From JAHITU01 sp964486155 (lineage in GTDB: Bacteria > Patescibacteriota > Minisyncoccia > Phycocordibacterales > UBA12079), in assembly GCA_964486155.1 (NCBI GenBank), contig CAZAKQ010000021.1, forward strand, positions 1 to 10,419: a stretch of 10,419 nucleotides of DNA, written 5' to 3'. Below, one piece after another: positions 4,664 to 10,419 of this stretch; positions within the stretch are counted from its first letter, which is position 1, and each line of letters begins with the position of its first letter. The notes under the pieces were generated by a model. It was not told where the DNA came from, did no database searches, and saw nothing but the letters and a program-made list of their open reading frames with translations. The position numbers were made by a program, and so were the translations under genes.

Positions 4664-4950
4664 TAGAAATTAAAAAAACGATTTAGAAGAAAAACGAAGA
4701 TTTAACGAGACAATAAAAGAAACCCTCGTTCTTTTATTGAAAGAATTATATCTTCTTCTTCTATGGCCTATCCAGTTCCCTTGCTACTGGAGAAAAAGCA
4801 TTGAAAAATTTTTATTATAAAAAATTATTAAATGGAATTATAATAAACTTTTTTCTTAGTATAAGATTATCTATACTGCTGAAATGGTCAAACAACCTCT
4901 GGAAACATTAAGCAACACCTTTCATAATACTATGTTTTCAGAGGTTTTCT
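4664..4950 (+). ncRNA. Candidate structured non-coding RNA, about 290 nt, no known family
   Basis: No credible ORF lies here, yet the segment sits between a promoter and a strong terminator and is rich in helices. TAGAAGAA (4684-4691) pairs with TTCTTCTA (4756-4763), enclosing two interleaved pairings: AACGAG (4704-4709) with CTCGTT (4725-4730), and CAATAAAAG (4711-4719) with CTTTTATTG (4731-4739). There follow TCCAGT/ACTGGA (4771-4776 with 4786-4791), a long A/T arm (4803-4808 with 4850-4855 and 4811-4820 with 4838-4847), and AGTATA/TATACT (4858-4863 with 4872-4877). I found no signature of tmRNA, RNase P RNA, SRP RNA or a riboswitch class I know. It could be a trans-acting RNA or a 5' leader of the 81-aa gene, but that gene has its own promoter. 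Confidence 0.45.
4894..4946 (+). terminator. Terminator closing the candidate RNA
   Basis: A 15-bp stem: 4894-4908 pairs with 4932-4946, including one G-T, around a 23-nt loop. It is followed by TTCTTTTT. The orientation fits plus-strand transcription, which has no coding gene upstream of it. Confidence 0.75.
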
Positions 4951-4975
4951 TTTTGATTTAATTTAATAAAAATTC

Positions 4976-5004
4976 TTGCTTTTTAACAAAAACTAAGATA
5001 TATT
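4976..5004 (+). promoter_or_regulatory. Promoter of the 81-aa protein gene
   Basis: TTGCTT (4976-4981), a 17-bp spacer and TATATT (4999-5004), giving a start near 5011 and a leader of about 40 nt with an RBS. Confidence 0.5.
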
Positions 5005-5040
5005 CTTTTTAGAAAGAATTTTAATTTAAACAACAAAATA

Positions 5041-5045
5041 AGGAG
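5041..5045 (+). promoter_or_regulatory. Shine-Dalgarno AGGAG of the 81-aa gene
   Basis: AGGAG lies 6 nt before the ATG at 5052, within AATAAGGAGACTCAA. It fixes the start codon. Confidence 0.85.
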
Positions 5046-5051
5046 ACTCAA

Positions 5052-5297
5052 ATGAACCCTGAATTATTTAGTCGTGCGGTAGGAGCAATAAATGAACTTG
5101 AAATAGACATGATTCTTACGACTTCAATGAATAAAAACTGGATGATTGTTGATCCTTTTACCAGAAGAAAGCTTAACGATATGGGTTTTAAAGGAAACTT
5201 TATCTTTAGTAATAATCAGGAAATTATGAAAGCAATAGAAAGAGAATTACACGAAGGACCTTTTTCTCATATTATTCTTCTTTTCCATAAAGAATAA
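5052..5297 (+). CDS. Unrecognised 81-aa protein on the plus-strand island
   Basis: I do not recognise this protein. It is 81 residues with no signal peptide or membrane helix, and looks like a compact alpha/beta domain. Residues 1-17 are helical (N-P-E-L-F-S-R-A-V-G-A-I-N-E-L-E). A strand, D-M-I-L-T-T-S (19-25), and W-M-I-V-D-P-F (30-36) follow. Next come R-R-K-L-N-D-M-G-F and a strand (G-N-F-I-F-S), a helix (N-N-Q-E-I-M-K-A-I-E-R-E-L), and a last strand (S-H-I-I-L-L-F). The coding claim rests on a well-placed RBS, an upstream promoter and a downstream terminator. It is the only plus-strand gene in the window, flanked by a candidate RNA upstream and a multi-stem element in its 3' UTR. A small regulatory or RNA-binding protein is conceivable, but nothing in the sequence proves that. 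Confidence 0.75.
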   Translation: MNPELFSRAVGAINELEIDMILTTSMNKNWMIVDPFTRRKLNDMGFKGNFIFSNNQEIMKAIERELHEGPFSHIILLFHKE

Positions 5298-5304
5298 CAT
5301 ATAA

Positions 5305-5394
5305 GAGGACTCGCCCGTAGCCGATAATAAAACCATCGACATCGGTAAATAAGTATCAGCTGGAAAAACGATACTTACACGGACTATACCCCTC
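5305..5394 (+). ncRNA. Multi-stem structured element in the 3' UTR of the 81-aa gene
   Basis: GAGG (5305-5308) can pair with CCTC (5391-5394) and CCGT (5315-5318) with ACGG (5379-5382). Two arms are better supported: CCGAT (5321-5325) with ATCGG (5341-5345), and TAAGTATC (5350-5357) with GATACTTA (5370-5377). Together they suggest a junction fold. The segment is more G/C-rich than its surroundings and has no ORF. It may be a 3'-derived small RNA, a stabilising element or a metabolite-binding fold. The outer stems are short. Confidence 0.4.
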
Positions 5395-5419
5395 ACCCCT
5401 GAACCTTTTGTTCAGGGGT
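5395..5419 (+). terminator. Terminator of the plus-strand island
   Basis: ACCCCTGAAC (5395-5404) pairs perfectly with GTTCAGGGGT (5410-5419) around CTTTT, followed by AAATTTTTT. A second CCCCT just upstream (5389-5393) could compete for the AGGGG strand. It has no U run in the opposite direction, so it does not serve the converging gene. Confidence 0.85.
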
Positions 5420-5465
5420 AAATTTTTTAAAAACAAATAGTCGCGAAATAATTACCTATTTTTTA

Positions 5466-8400
5466 CTACCAATTATCCAAACTACTCATTGATTGCTCTC
5501 CTATAAATTCAACATTATCGTTTCTATTCACAGAGGCACTTTGCTCATCGGCAAAAATAGACCAAGTATTATATGAATATACAACATCACTCAAATTTAT
5601 TGGGGATTGTACGCCGTAAGTATTGTAATATGCTGTAGCTTTATCAAGATATTTAAATTCAGCATAATCTATTGTAGATGTAGCTGATTTTAGATTCAAA
5701 CCTCCTTTTTTCGGAATTGAACTTGTTGCCATTAATCCATCTCCATAAACATCTACCCCATCACTATCATCATAAACTGAAGTAAAAATTACTGGGTTAG
5801 CACTTGTTCCTTTTATATCCAACTCCCCATAAATATCTAGATAATTATTATCTTTAAACTTAAAAACCGAACCAGCTTCTATAGAAAGAGAAGTTCCATT
5901 CATTATATTAATTCCAGTTTCTACTAGATACGGAAGAGTATTTTTATTTAAAGTAGTGTTAAATCCTAATTTAGTAATATATCCGCTCACATGAATTCCA
6001 TCTTTATCATTTTCAGAACCAGTGTTTTCAAATAAAACAAATCCCGCTGAACCATTCATAATCAAAGGAAATCCTTCATGATTAGTAAAAATATTATCAG
6101 TTACTGAGGATTCTAAAGTATCAAACAAACCTACTCCAATTTGATTATTATCAAAAGTTGAATTACTTACATTTACCTTACCTTTCAAAGCATAAATTCC
6201 ATAAAAATCTTCATTATCTTCAAATTGTCTTTTATGATTATTTTGAATAGTACTATTTGAAATAGTTGAAGTAGCTGTATTTAAAGAAATTCCACTACTA
6301 TATGAATTTTCTACAATTATATTATTAAAATTAACTTGGGTATTATCTAAAACAATCATAGCTTTAGGATAAGTAATTTCTAAAGGATAACCTCCATATT
6401 TAAAAGTTGTATAATCAAATTCTGATCCAGTGCTTCCATTAACCAAAATTAATTGAGACCAATAATTATTTGCATCTCCAGAACAATTTGTTCCTGAAAC
6501 ACAATCTCCATCTCCGTTTGTATCCCCTCCTTCATCATCATAAACAGTTGTAAATATAACTGGTTCATTTTGTGTCCCATTAACATCTAAAATTCCATTG
6601 ATAATAACATCAGAACTTCCAGATCTTACAGATTTTATTACAACTCCTTCTTCAATAGTTAAAGTTTTACCAGATGAGATATTTAGACCATCACTTACGA
6701 CCACATAAGGAGAGTTTATTTTTGTAATAGTTTTATCTGTCCTCAAAACTCCATCTTTAGCAATCTTATAATTAATGCTATTTCTAGCTTTAGGAGTACC
6801 ATCTATTCTTCCACTATTAGCATCTTCTCCATTTAATAAATCAAAAGAAGATGTATAATCCACGGACAAATCCCAATTATCAGTATCATTTCCAACAGAA
6901 TTATGGTCATATCTTTCTAATGTTCTTTTTCCATCTATATAAACCCAACCATTTCCAAAAGAAGCTTGGTCAACAGTTGTGGTTGCTTGTTCATTTTTTT
7001 TATAAGCTAAAATTAAATCTCCTCCACTATTTTCCAAACCTGAACCAAAAGGAGTGATATAATCAGCTGAGATATCATTAACTGTAGTATCATCAGTTCT
7101 TTCAATCAAATAATAATTATTTGCTTCAATAATTTTATCAGTAGCATTAGAAAAATCTATATTTAAAGAACCATCTTGTGAATATAACATCCAATTTTCC
7201 AAATTGATATTTTCATCTGAACGATTATATAATTCAATCCATTCATCATAAGCAGAAGCATCTGTTCCAGCCCAAGCTATTTCATTTATAATAATCGGCA
7301 TTTGATTAATATTAACTATTTGAGTAGAAGTAGCTGAAGAATTACCATTATTGTCAACTGAAGCTATTGAAAATATATATTCATCTCCATCATTTAAGTT
7401 AGCGATCTGAGTGCTAGTAGCCGTAGTAGTAGAAAATATTCCATTTTTATCTATATTAAAATAATTAAATTCAGAGTCAGAACCTATAAATTCCCATAGA
7501 ACATTTAAATTAGTTTCAGAAATTAAACAAGTATTTTCTAGCATAGAATTATTACATTGGGTAATTTCTAAAGATGGAGTATCTGGTCCTTCAGAATCCA
7601 CAAAAAGGGTTTTAATTGTAGCTTCAGATGAATTATTTTGATTATTTTTAGCATAAAAATTAATAGTGGTTGTAGCTTGAGGGAAATTACTTAATATCAA
7701 TTCCCAAGTATTATCATTTTGAACTGTTGTGGTAGCTGTAGAAAAATCAGTGTAAATAATCTGAGAAGAAGAGGCTGTTCCAGAAAATGTTATAGTAGTT
7801 GAATTAAAGATTTGAGAAAAATCAGCAGGATTATTAATTTTAGGAGGAGATATTTCTAATATGTCTTCTTTTATCTCTTCTAAAATTGATATAGTAGATT
7901 GCCCTGCTCCTCCAGAATTTATAGAAGTAATAATTATTTTTTTAGGTTCATCTACTATTTTTTTTATATCTATTTCAGAAATTGTTTCTTTTTCTGAAAC
8001 TGTTTCTTTAATCTGTTCTGTTAGTTCTATATTGTTATTTGTTAAATTTAAATCTTTAACATTTTCACTTATATTTTGTTCTTCTATCTTTTCTACATTA
8101 ATTATATCTTTCTCTAAACGTCCTGTTATTTTTTCTGCCTCATTTAAAATTAATTTTAATCTTTGTAATTCTGGACTATTTGGATCTTCTGGTTTAGGTT
8201 GATTATTTTCGTTAACTATAGAAGGGCTTTGCTCCACAAAACCTTCTGCTCCGATTCCAGCACTCGCTACCAAATCTCTTCTGTCTATTTTTGCTACTTT
8301 TTTATTTACATTTACAAAAGAATTTGAAATAGAATTTGTTAGTTTATCAAAACCTTTTTCAATATTCTTTGTAAATTTTTGAAAGGCACTTTTATTTTTT

Positions 8401-9398
8401 TCTAATAAAGCTAAGGTTTCTTTTTCTTTCTCTACTTCATCAAAAAATAATTTCATTACTCCGGCCCCGTGTAAAACTGCTTGTTCTGAGAGAATTTTCC
8501 AATAATCTTGGAGGATTAAATCTCCCTCAACTTCAATAGAATAAGATTTAACATCTTCCTTTTTTCCTGAAATAGTCTCTATACTTGTTAATTTATAAAT
8601 ATTTTTAAATACTTTTTTGTATCCAAAATTTATCCCTAAAACAATATCTTCTTTTTCAAAATCAATAATTGGCTCAATAAATCTCTTTCCTCTAATTTCA
8701 TTATCCAAAGTATCTTTGGAAAAGAAATTTCTATTCGTAAAATTAGCTAAAGAATCAAAATAACTATCCAGATTGTCAAAGAGAATTTCTTTTTCATTTT
8801 TTAAAATACCAGAAATATCTCTAATATTTTCCTGATTAAAATTCTTAGTATAAATTTCATAGGGAGAATCATCTCGTCCTATCAAATGATCATCGTTTCT
8901 AGTATGAGGAGGAACTGACATATCTTGAATTAAATGAAGAATATGCCCCAGAGACTCTAAAGCTCTTTCTTTATCATTATGTACATAATCATAAATAGCT
9001 CTTTCCCAAGAATAATCAGATCCCGCACTAAATAATTCTTTGGTAAAGCCAATCCCAGCTAAATTAGAAAATCCTGCTTGAGTCTTTGTGTTTTGTGACC
9101 ATTCCTTAGCACTTAACATAGAAAGACCTAATCCATTTAAACCTTCTTTATGAATAGGATCATAAAAATGATTAAGTGGTCGAATATTAAGATCCTCTTC
9201 TTTACTTCCTAAAATAACTTTATCAAAATCATCTCCCGACAATTTTAAATCAGGATATTGATAATTAAATAACTCTATAATTTCTTTAGTCAAAGCAGGA
9301 TGGGTAGTTTTATCATAATAAGCCTCCATACTAAAAACAGGAATCATAATGATTCCTGTTAAAACGAATATAAATTTTAAATACTTTCCAATTTCCAT
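5466..9398 (-). CDS. Giant exported protein: zinc PLC/P1-nuclease-like head, lamin-tail domain, beta-helix tail
   Basis: 1310 residues. A signal segment (1-24) suggests export. Residues 27-320 resemble the zinc-dependent phospholipase C / S1-P1 nuclease superfamily. Seen are T-T-H-P-A-L-T (31-37), R-P-L-N-H-F-Y-D-P (73-81), L-G-H-I-L-H-L-I-Q-D-M-S-V-P-P-H (150-165) and D-D-S-P-Y-E (176-181). Likely metal ligands are H33, H77, H155, D159, H165 and E181; the usual last histidine aligns with D177, so activity may be altered. A coiled stretch (about 320-370) follows, then the SPELQRL helix shared with the 136-aa protein (403-432) and a charged linker. An Ig-like (519-602) and an FN3-like (606-698) module lead to a lamin-tail domain (702-845, I-I-I-N-E-I-A-W-A-G, E-W-I-E-L-Y-N). 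A beta-helix region (about 896-1310) contains a duplication. S/T-rich 'ATSTQ' linkers recur. There is no C-terminal anchor. It overlaps the 172-aa gene by 22 nt, so it is probably coupled. The role is inferred: cell-surface binding or hydrolysis. Confidence 0.8.
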   Translation of the reverse strand: MEIGKYLKFIFVLTGIIMIPVFSMEAYYDKTTHPALTKEIIELFNYQYPDLKLSGDDFDKVILGSKEEDLNIRPLNHFYDPIHKEGLNGLGLSMLSAKEWSQNTKTQAGFSNLAGIGFTKELFSAGSDYSWERAIYDYVHNDKERALESLGHILHLIQDMSVPPHTRNDDHLIGRDDSPYEIYTKNFNQENIRDISGILKNEKEILFDNLDSYFDSLANFTNRNFFSKDTLDNEIRGKRFIEPIIDFEKEDIVLGINFGYKKVFKNIYKLTSIETISGKKEDVKSYSIEVEGDLILQDYWKILSEQAVLHGAGVMKLFFDEVEKEKETLALLEKNKSAFQKFTKNIEKGFDKLTNSISNSFVNVNKKVAKIDRRDLVASAGIGAEGFVEQSPSIVNENNQPKPEDPNSPELQRLKLILNEAEKITGRLEKDIINVEKIEEQNISENVKDLNLTNNNIELTEQIKETVSEKETISEIDIKKIVDEPKKIIITSINSGGAGQSTISILEEIKEDILEISPPKINNPADFSQIFNSTTITFSGTASSSQIIYTDFSTATTTVQNDNTWELILSNFPQATTTINFYAKNNQNNSSEATIKTLFVDSEGPDTPSLEITQCNNSMLENTCLISETNLNVLWEFIGSDSEFNYFNIDKNGIFSTTTATSTQIANLNDGDEYIFSIASVDNNGNSSATSTQIVNINQMPIIINEIAWAGTDASAYDEWIELYNRSDENINLENWMLYSQDGSLNIDFSNATDKIIEANNYYLIERTDDTTVNDISADYITPFGSGLENSGGDLILAYKKNEQATTTVDQASFGNGWVYIDGKRTLERYDHNSVGNDTDNWDLSVDYTSSFDLLNGEDANSGRIDGTPKARNSINYKIAKDGVLRTDKTITKINSPYVVVSDGLNISSGKTLTIEEGVVIKSVRSGSSDVIINGILDVNGTQNEPVIFTTVYDDEGGDTNGDGDCVSGTNCSGDANNYWSQLILVNGSTGSEFDYTTFKYGGYPLEITYPKAMIVLDNTQVNFNNIIVENSYSSGISLNTATSTISNSTIQNNHKRQFEDNEDFYGIYALKGKVNVSNSTFDNNQIGVGLFDTLESSVTDNIFTNHEGFPLIMNGSAGFVLFENTGSENDKDGIHVSGYITKLGFNTTLNKNTLPYLVETGINIMNGTSLSIEAGSVFKFKDNNYLDIYGELDIKGTSANPVIFTSVYDDSDGVDVYGDGLMATSSIPKKGGLNLKSATSTIDYAEFKYLDKATAYYNTYGVQSPINLSDVVYSYNTWSIFADEQSASVNRNDNVEFIGEQSMSSLDNW
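5646..5939 (-). repeat. Beta-helix unit, copy 2 (residues 1154-1251)
   Basis: Encodes L-P-Y-L-V-E, S-L-S-I-E-A-G-S-V-F-K-F, G-E-L-D-I-K-G, P-V-I-F-T-S-V-Y-D-D and finally D-Y-A-E-F-K-Y. The same order of motifs occurs in copy 1. The similarity is clear at protein level and has diverged at DNA level. Confidence 0.75.
6399..6713 (-). repeat. Beta-helix unit, copy 1 (residues 896-1000)
   Basis: Encodes S-P-Y-V-V-V, T-L-T-I-E-E-G-V-V-I-K-S, G-I-L-D-V-N-G, P-V-I-F-T-T-V-Y-D-D and D-Y-T-T-F-K-Y. A D-x-N-G-D-G-D loop (959-965) resembles a calcium-binding turn. It matches copy 2 along its length, with an extra loop carrying C966 and C972. Confidence 0.75.
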
Positions 9399-9895
9399 AT
9401 GTTAGTTTCTTTGTTTTTTACAAAAGTTACAATTAGTTTATATTCCTCATTTTGGAATATAAAAAACTTATATTTGTTTAAGCTTTCTAAATAAGATATT
9501 TTTTTCTCTAATTTTAATCTAAAAATATAATCTTTCAATTCTTGTTTTACTAACTCCTTTAATTCATTCAACTCCCTCTCTTGATCTTCCAAAACAAAAT
9601 ATTTACTAGCTAACACAAAATCCTTTTCTTCCAATGCCTTTATATACAACTCCAAAGTTTCTTCTGGAGTTTCTCCTCCATAATTATCTTGTTTTTCAAG
9701 TTCTCTTATCCATTCAAGATATTCTGATTCGTTTCCGCCTTTAGCAATAAATTCACCATATTCTTCACTATTAGTTATCAATTTCATTTCTGGTTTTCTA
9801 TTTTGATAATAATAGACTCCTCCCATTATTAAAATAAGCACTAAAATCCAAATTAAAGACTTTTTGTACTTTTTAAAATTTATTTTTTTATTCAT
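9377..9895 (-). CDS. Single-pass membrane protein with extracytoplasmic helical domain
   Basis: 172 residues. A lysine-rich tail (1-12) precedes one membrane helix (about 13-31, S-L-I-W-I-L-V-L-I-L-I-M-G-G-V-Y-Y), so the remainder should face outward. The segment T-P-E-E-T-L-E-L-Y-I-K-A-L-E-E-K-D-F-V-L-A-S-K-Y-F (76-100) resembles the 'E-T-x-x-x-Y-x-x-A-x-x-x-x-D-x-x-x-A-x-x-Y' opening of NTF2-like/DUF4878-type domains found in many exported proteins. A charged helical stretch and a beta C-terminus (Y-K-L-I-V-T-F-V-K; I-W-K-L-E-S-I) follow, also as in such domains. The family call is tentative. Its last 22 nt overlap the start of the 1310-aa gene, so the two are probably translated together and may work together at the cell surface. 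No clear Shine-Dalgarno or convincing promoter was found. Confidence 0.7.
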   Translation of the reverse strand: MNKKINFKKYKKSLIWILVLILIMGGVYYYQNRKPEMKLITNSEEYGEFIAKGGNESEYLEWIRELEKQDNYGGETPEETLELYIKALEEKDFVLASKYFVLEDQERELNELKELVKQELKDYIFRLKLEKKISYLESLNKYKFFIFQNEEYKLIVTFVKNKETNIWKLESI

Positions 9896-9942
9896 AATTA
9901 TTAATTATTAGTAAATTGCTATCTCTCCTCTATTTCCAAGAC

Positions 9943-9951
9943 TGTGGATAA
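9943..9951 (+). other. DnaA-box consensus sequence (TGTGGATAA)
   Basis: The second perfect TGTGGATAA, in the upstream region of the 172-aa gene. It is 243 bp from the third copy. Confidence 0.4.
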
Positions 9952-9957
9952 CTCAAC

Positions 9958-9990
9958 AAAAAAGTAAGGCCTCGGAGGTTCCACATTTTT
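9958..9990 (-). terminator. Terminator of the 47-aa ORF; copy 2 of the repeated element
   Basis: Minus-strand core GTGGAACCTCCGAGGCCTTAC (9984-9964), flanked by AAAAA and TTTTTT, folds like the element at 4099-4133 and is 17/21 identical to it. Two inner mismatches make this copy weaker. It lies 7 nt past the stop of the 47-aa ORF. Confidence 0.6.
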
Positions 9991-9996
9991 AATTAA

Positions 9997-10140
9997 TTAC
10001 AAATTTTGTTCTTTAGCTATATTATTTTCAGTATTAACATCATCATCTGTATCTATTCCGCTAAAATATACCAAAGTTACTAATGAAATTATTAAAATAG
10101 CTATAAAACCTATTATAAACTTAAATGATACTAAATTCAT
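9997..10140 (-). CDS. 47-aa membrane miniprotein
   Basis: A short frame translating as M-N-L-V-S-F-K-F-I-I-G-F-I-A-I-L-I-I-S-L and so on to K-E-Q-N-L, then TAA. Residues 5-26 form one hydrophobic helix. The outward-facing tail is acidic and polar (G-I-D-T-D-D-D-V-N-T-E-N-N). No family is recognised. Coding support comes from an excellent extended -10 promoter immediately upstream, a terminator-like hairpin 7 nt after the stop, and the same layout (short N-terminus, single helix, polar tail) as its two larger neighbours. The mRNA would be nearly leaderless, with only about 2 nt before the ATG. It may be a small membrane partner or a degenerate membrane-anchor gene. Confidence 0.55.
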   Translation of the reverse strand: MNLVSFKFIIGFIAILIISLVTLVYFSGIDTDDDVNTENNIAKEQNL

Positions 10141-10148
10141 ATATTTAA

Positions 10149-10157
10149 ATTATATCA
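10149..10157 (-). promoter_or_regulatory. Extended -10 promoter of the 47-aa ORF
   Basis: The minus strand reads TGATATAAT: a perfect TATAAT with the extended TG. It lies 8 bp before the ATG, so the transcript should start at or within 2 nt of the start codon. No good -35 box is present. Confidence 0.55.
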
Positions 10158-10193
10158 TATCAAATTACCTAATTTTTAAAAATCTAAATAAAT

Positions 10194-10202
10194 TGTGGAT
10201 AA
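10194..10202 (+). other. DnaA-box consensus sequence (TGTGGATAA)
   Basis: The third perfect TGTGGATAA, between the 47-aa ORF promoter and the terminator at 10206. Confidence 0.4.
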
Positions 10203-10205
10203 CCC

Positions 10206-10238
10206 AAAACACTTGGCAATCCGATTGCCAAGTGTTTT
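10206..10238 (-). terminator. Terminator at the end of the partial right-edge gene
   Basis: AAAACACTTGGCAATC (10206-10221) pairs perfectly with GATTGCCAAGTGTTTT (10223-10238). The minus-strand U run is only four long. It touches the stop codon of the edge gene. Confidence 0.75.
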
Positions 10239-10419
10239 TACATTAACTTTTCAATCAATAAATCATCTCCCAAATCAATTTTAGCATCAATTCTTCTTTC
10301 TATAATTCCCTCTGCTACATTTTCTGCAAATTCTTTATAATCAGCGATATCCCCATCAGACCTGTCTAAAATAATAGATTTATTACAAAAATTTCTTTTA
10401 CTTTTTCCTATATATTCAT
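10238..10419 (-). CDS. C-terminal part of an unidentified protein, cut by the window edge
   Basis: An open minus-strand frame runs from the right edge to a TAA at 10240-10238. It encodes the last 59 residues: E-Y-I-G-K-S-K-R-N-F-C-N-K-S-I-I-L-D-R-S, then D-G-D-I-A-D-Y-K-E-F-A-E and a helical end, I-I-E-R-R-I-D-A-K-I-D-L-G-D-D-L-L-I-E-K-L-M. The composition is that of a soluble protein. A start is not in the window; the ATG visible at 10419-10417 is in another frame and soon meets TAG. I do not recognise the family. The terminator overlapping its stop supports it as the end of a real transcription unit. Confidence 0.6.
   Translation of the reverse strand, partial: EYIGKSKRNFCNKSIILDRSDGDIADYKEFAENVAEGIIERRIDAKIDLGDDLLIEKLM

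Noticed and set aside
4664..4950. tmRNA, RNase P RNA, SRP RNA or a known riboswitch
   Set aside because: None of the signature sequences I know for these (for example the tmRNA acceptor and T-arm, the GGAAAGTCC of RNase P, or the SRP GGAAGCAGC loop) is present on either strand.
5305..5394. A tRNA or tRNA-like gene in the 3' element
   Set aside because: The 7-bp acceptor stem, GTTCRANNC T-loop and anticodon arm could not be built on either strand.
6851..8202. Plus-strand frames at 6851-7057 and 7861-8202
   Set aside because: They lie inside the 1310-aa gene on the opposite strand, with low-complexity products and no start signals.
1..10419. Alternative genetic code 25 (TGA = Gly), used by Gracilibacteria and Absconditabacteria
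   Set aside because: Glycines use GGN throughout and none of the long frames contains an in-frame TGA. The lack of TGA stops is not informative with only eleven genes at this A/T content.
1..10419. CRISPR array, transposase or insertion sequence
   Set aside because: No regularly spaced repeats, no Cas- or transposase-like product and no terminal repeats around a gene were seen. The inverted repeats found are all small and non-coding.

Overview
The window is AT-rich and reads like a small, reduced genome of the Candidate Phyla Radiation (Patescibacteria, probably a Parcubacteria/Nomurabacteria-type lineage). The evidence is compact single-gene units, short palindromic elements between genes, a very long exported protein with a lamin-tail domain and S/T-rich 'TATSTQ' linkers, and an L7/L12 with a charged N-terminal extension. 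Lineage is inferred from style, not from a marker tree. All ten complete genes and the one partial gene end in TAA or TAG. Glycine is encoded by GGN and no in-frame TGA interrupts them, so the standard code fits.

Left part (1-2174): a minus-strand five-helix membrane protein (MscS/TM_helix type, no cytoplasmic beta domain) with a terminator. Then comes a gene-poor 570-bp stretch with several inverted repeats, one a perfect 42-bp palindrome, and a DnaA-box sequence. A minus-strand winged-helix regulator with a degenerate nucleotidyltransferase-like C-terminus follows; its promoter implies a leaderless mRNA.

Centre-left (2175-4620): the rplJ-rplL pair (L10, L7/L12) is on the minus strand. It is preceded by a well-formed L10-leader-type RNA ending in an intrinsic terminator, which predicts autogenous attenuation. 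Upstream are an unrecognised 133-aa protein with a strong Shine-Dalgarno, and a 136-aa single-pass membrane protein. Both have their own terminator and promoter.

Centre (4620-5420): the only plus-strand island. Two TTGACT -35 boxes sit back to back. The plus-strand one appears to drive a structured, terminator-ended RNA of about 290 nt with no recognised family. Next is an 81-aa unrecognised protein with its own promoter and RBS, then a multi-stem 3' element and a terminator.

Right part (5466-10419): a 172-aa single-pass membrane protein overlaps by 22 nt a 1310-aa exported protein. The large protein has a zinc phospholipase C/P1-nuclease-like head, a coiled region, Ig/FN3-like modules, a lamin-tail domain and duplicated beta-helix units. 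A 30-residue segment of it is shared with the 136-aa membrane protein (20/30 identical). A 47-aa membrane miniprotein and the 3' end of an unidentified gene close the window.
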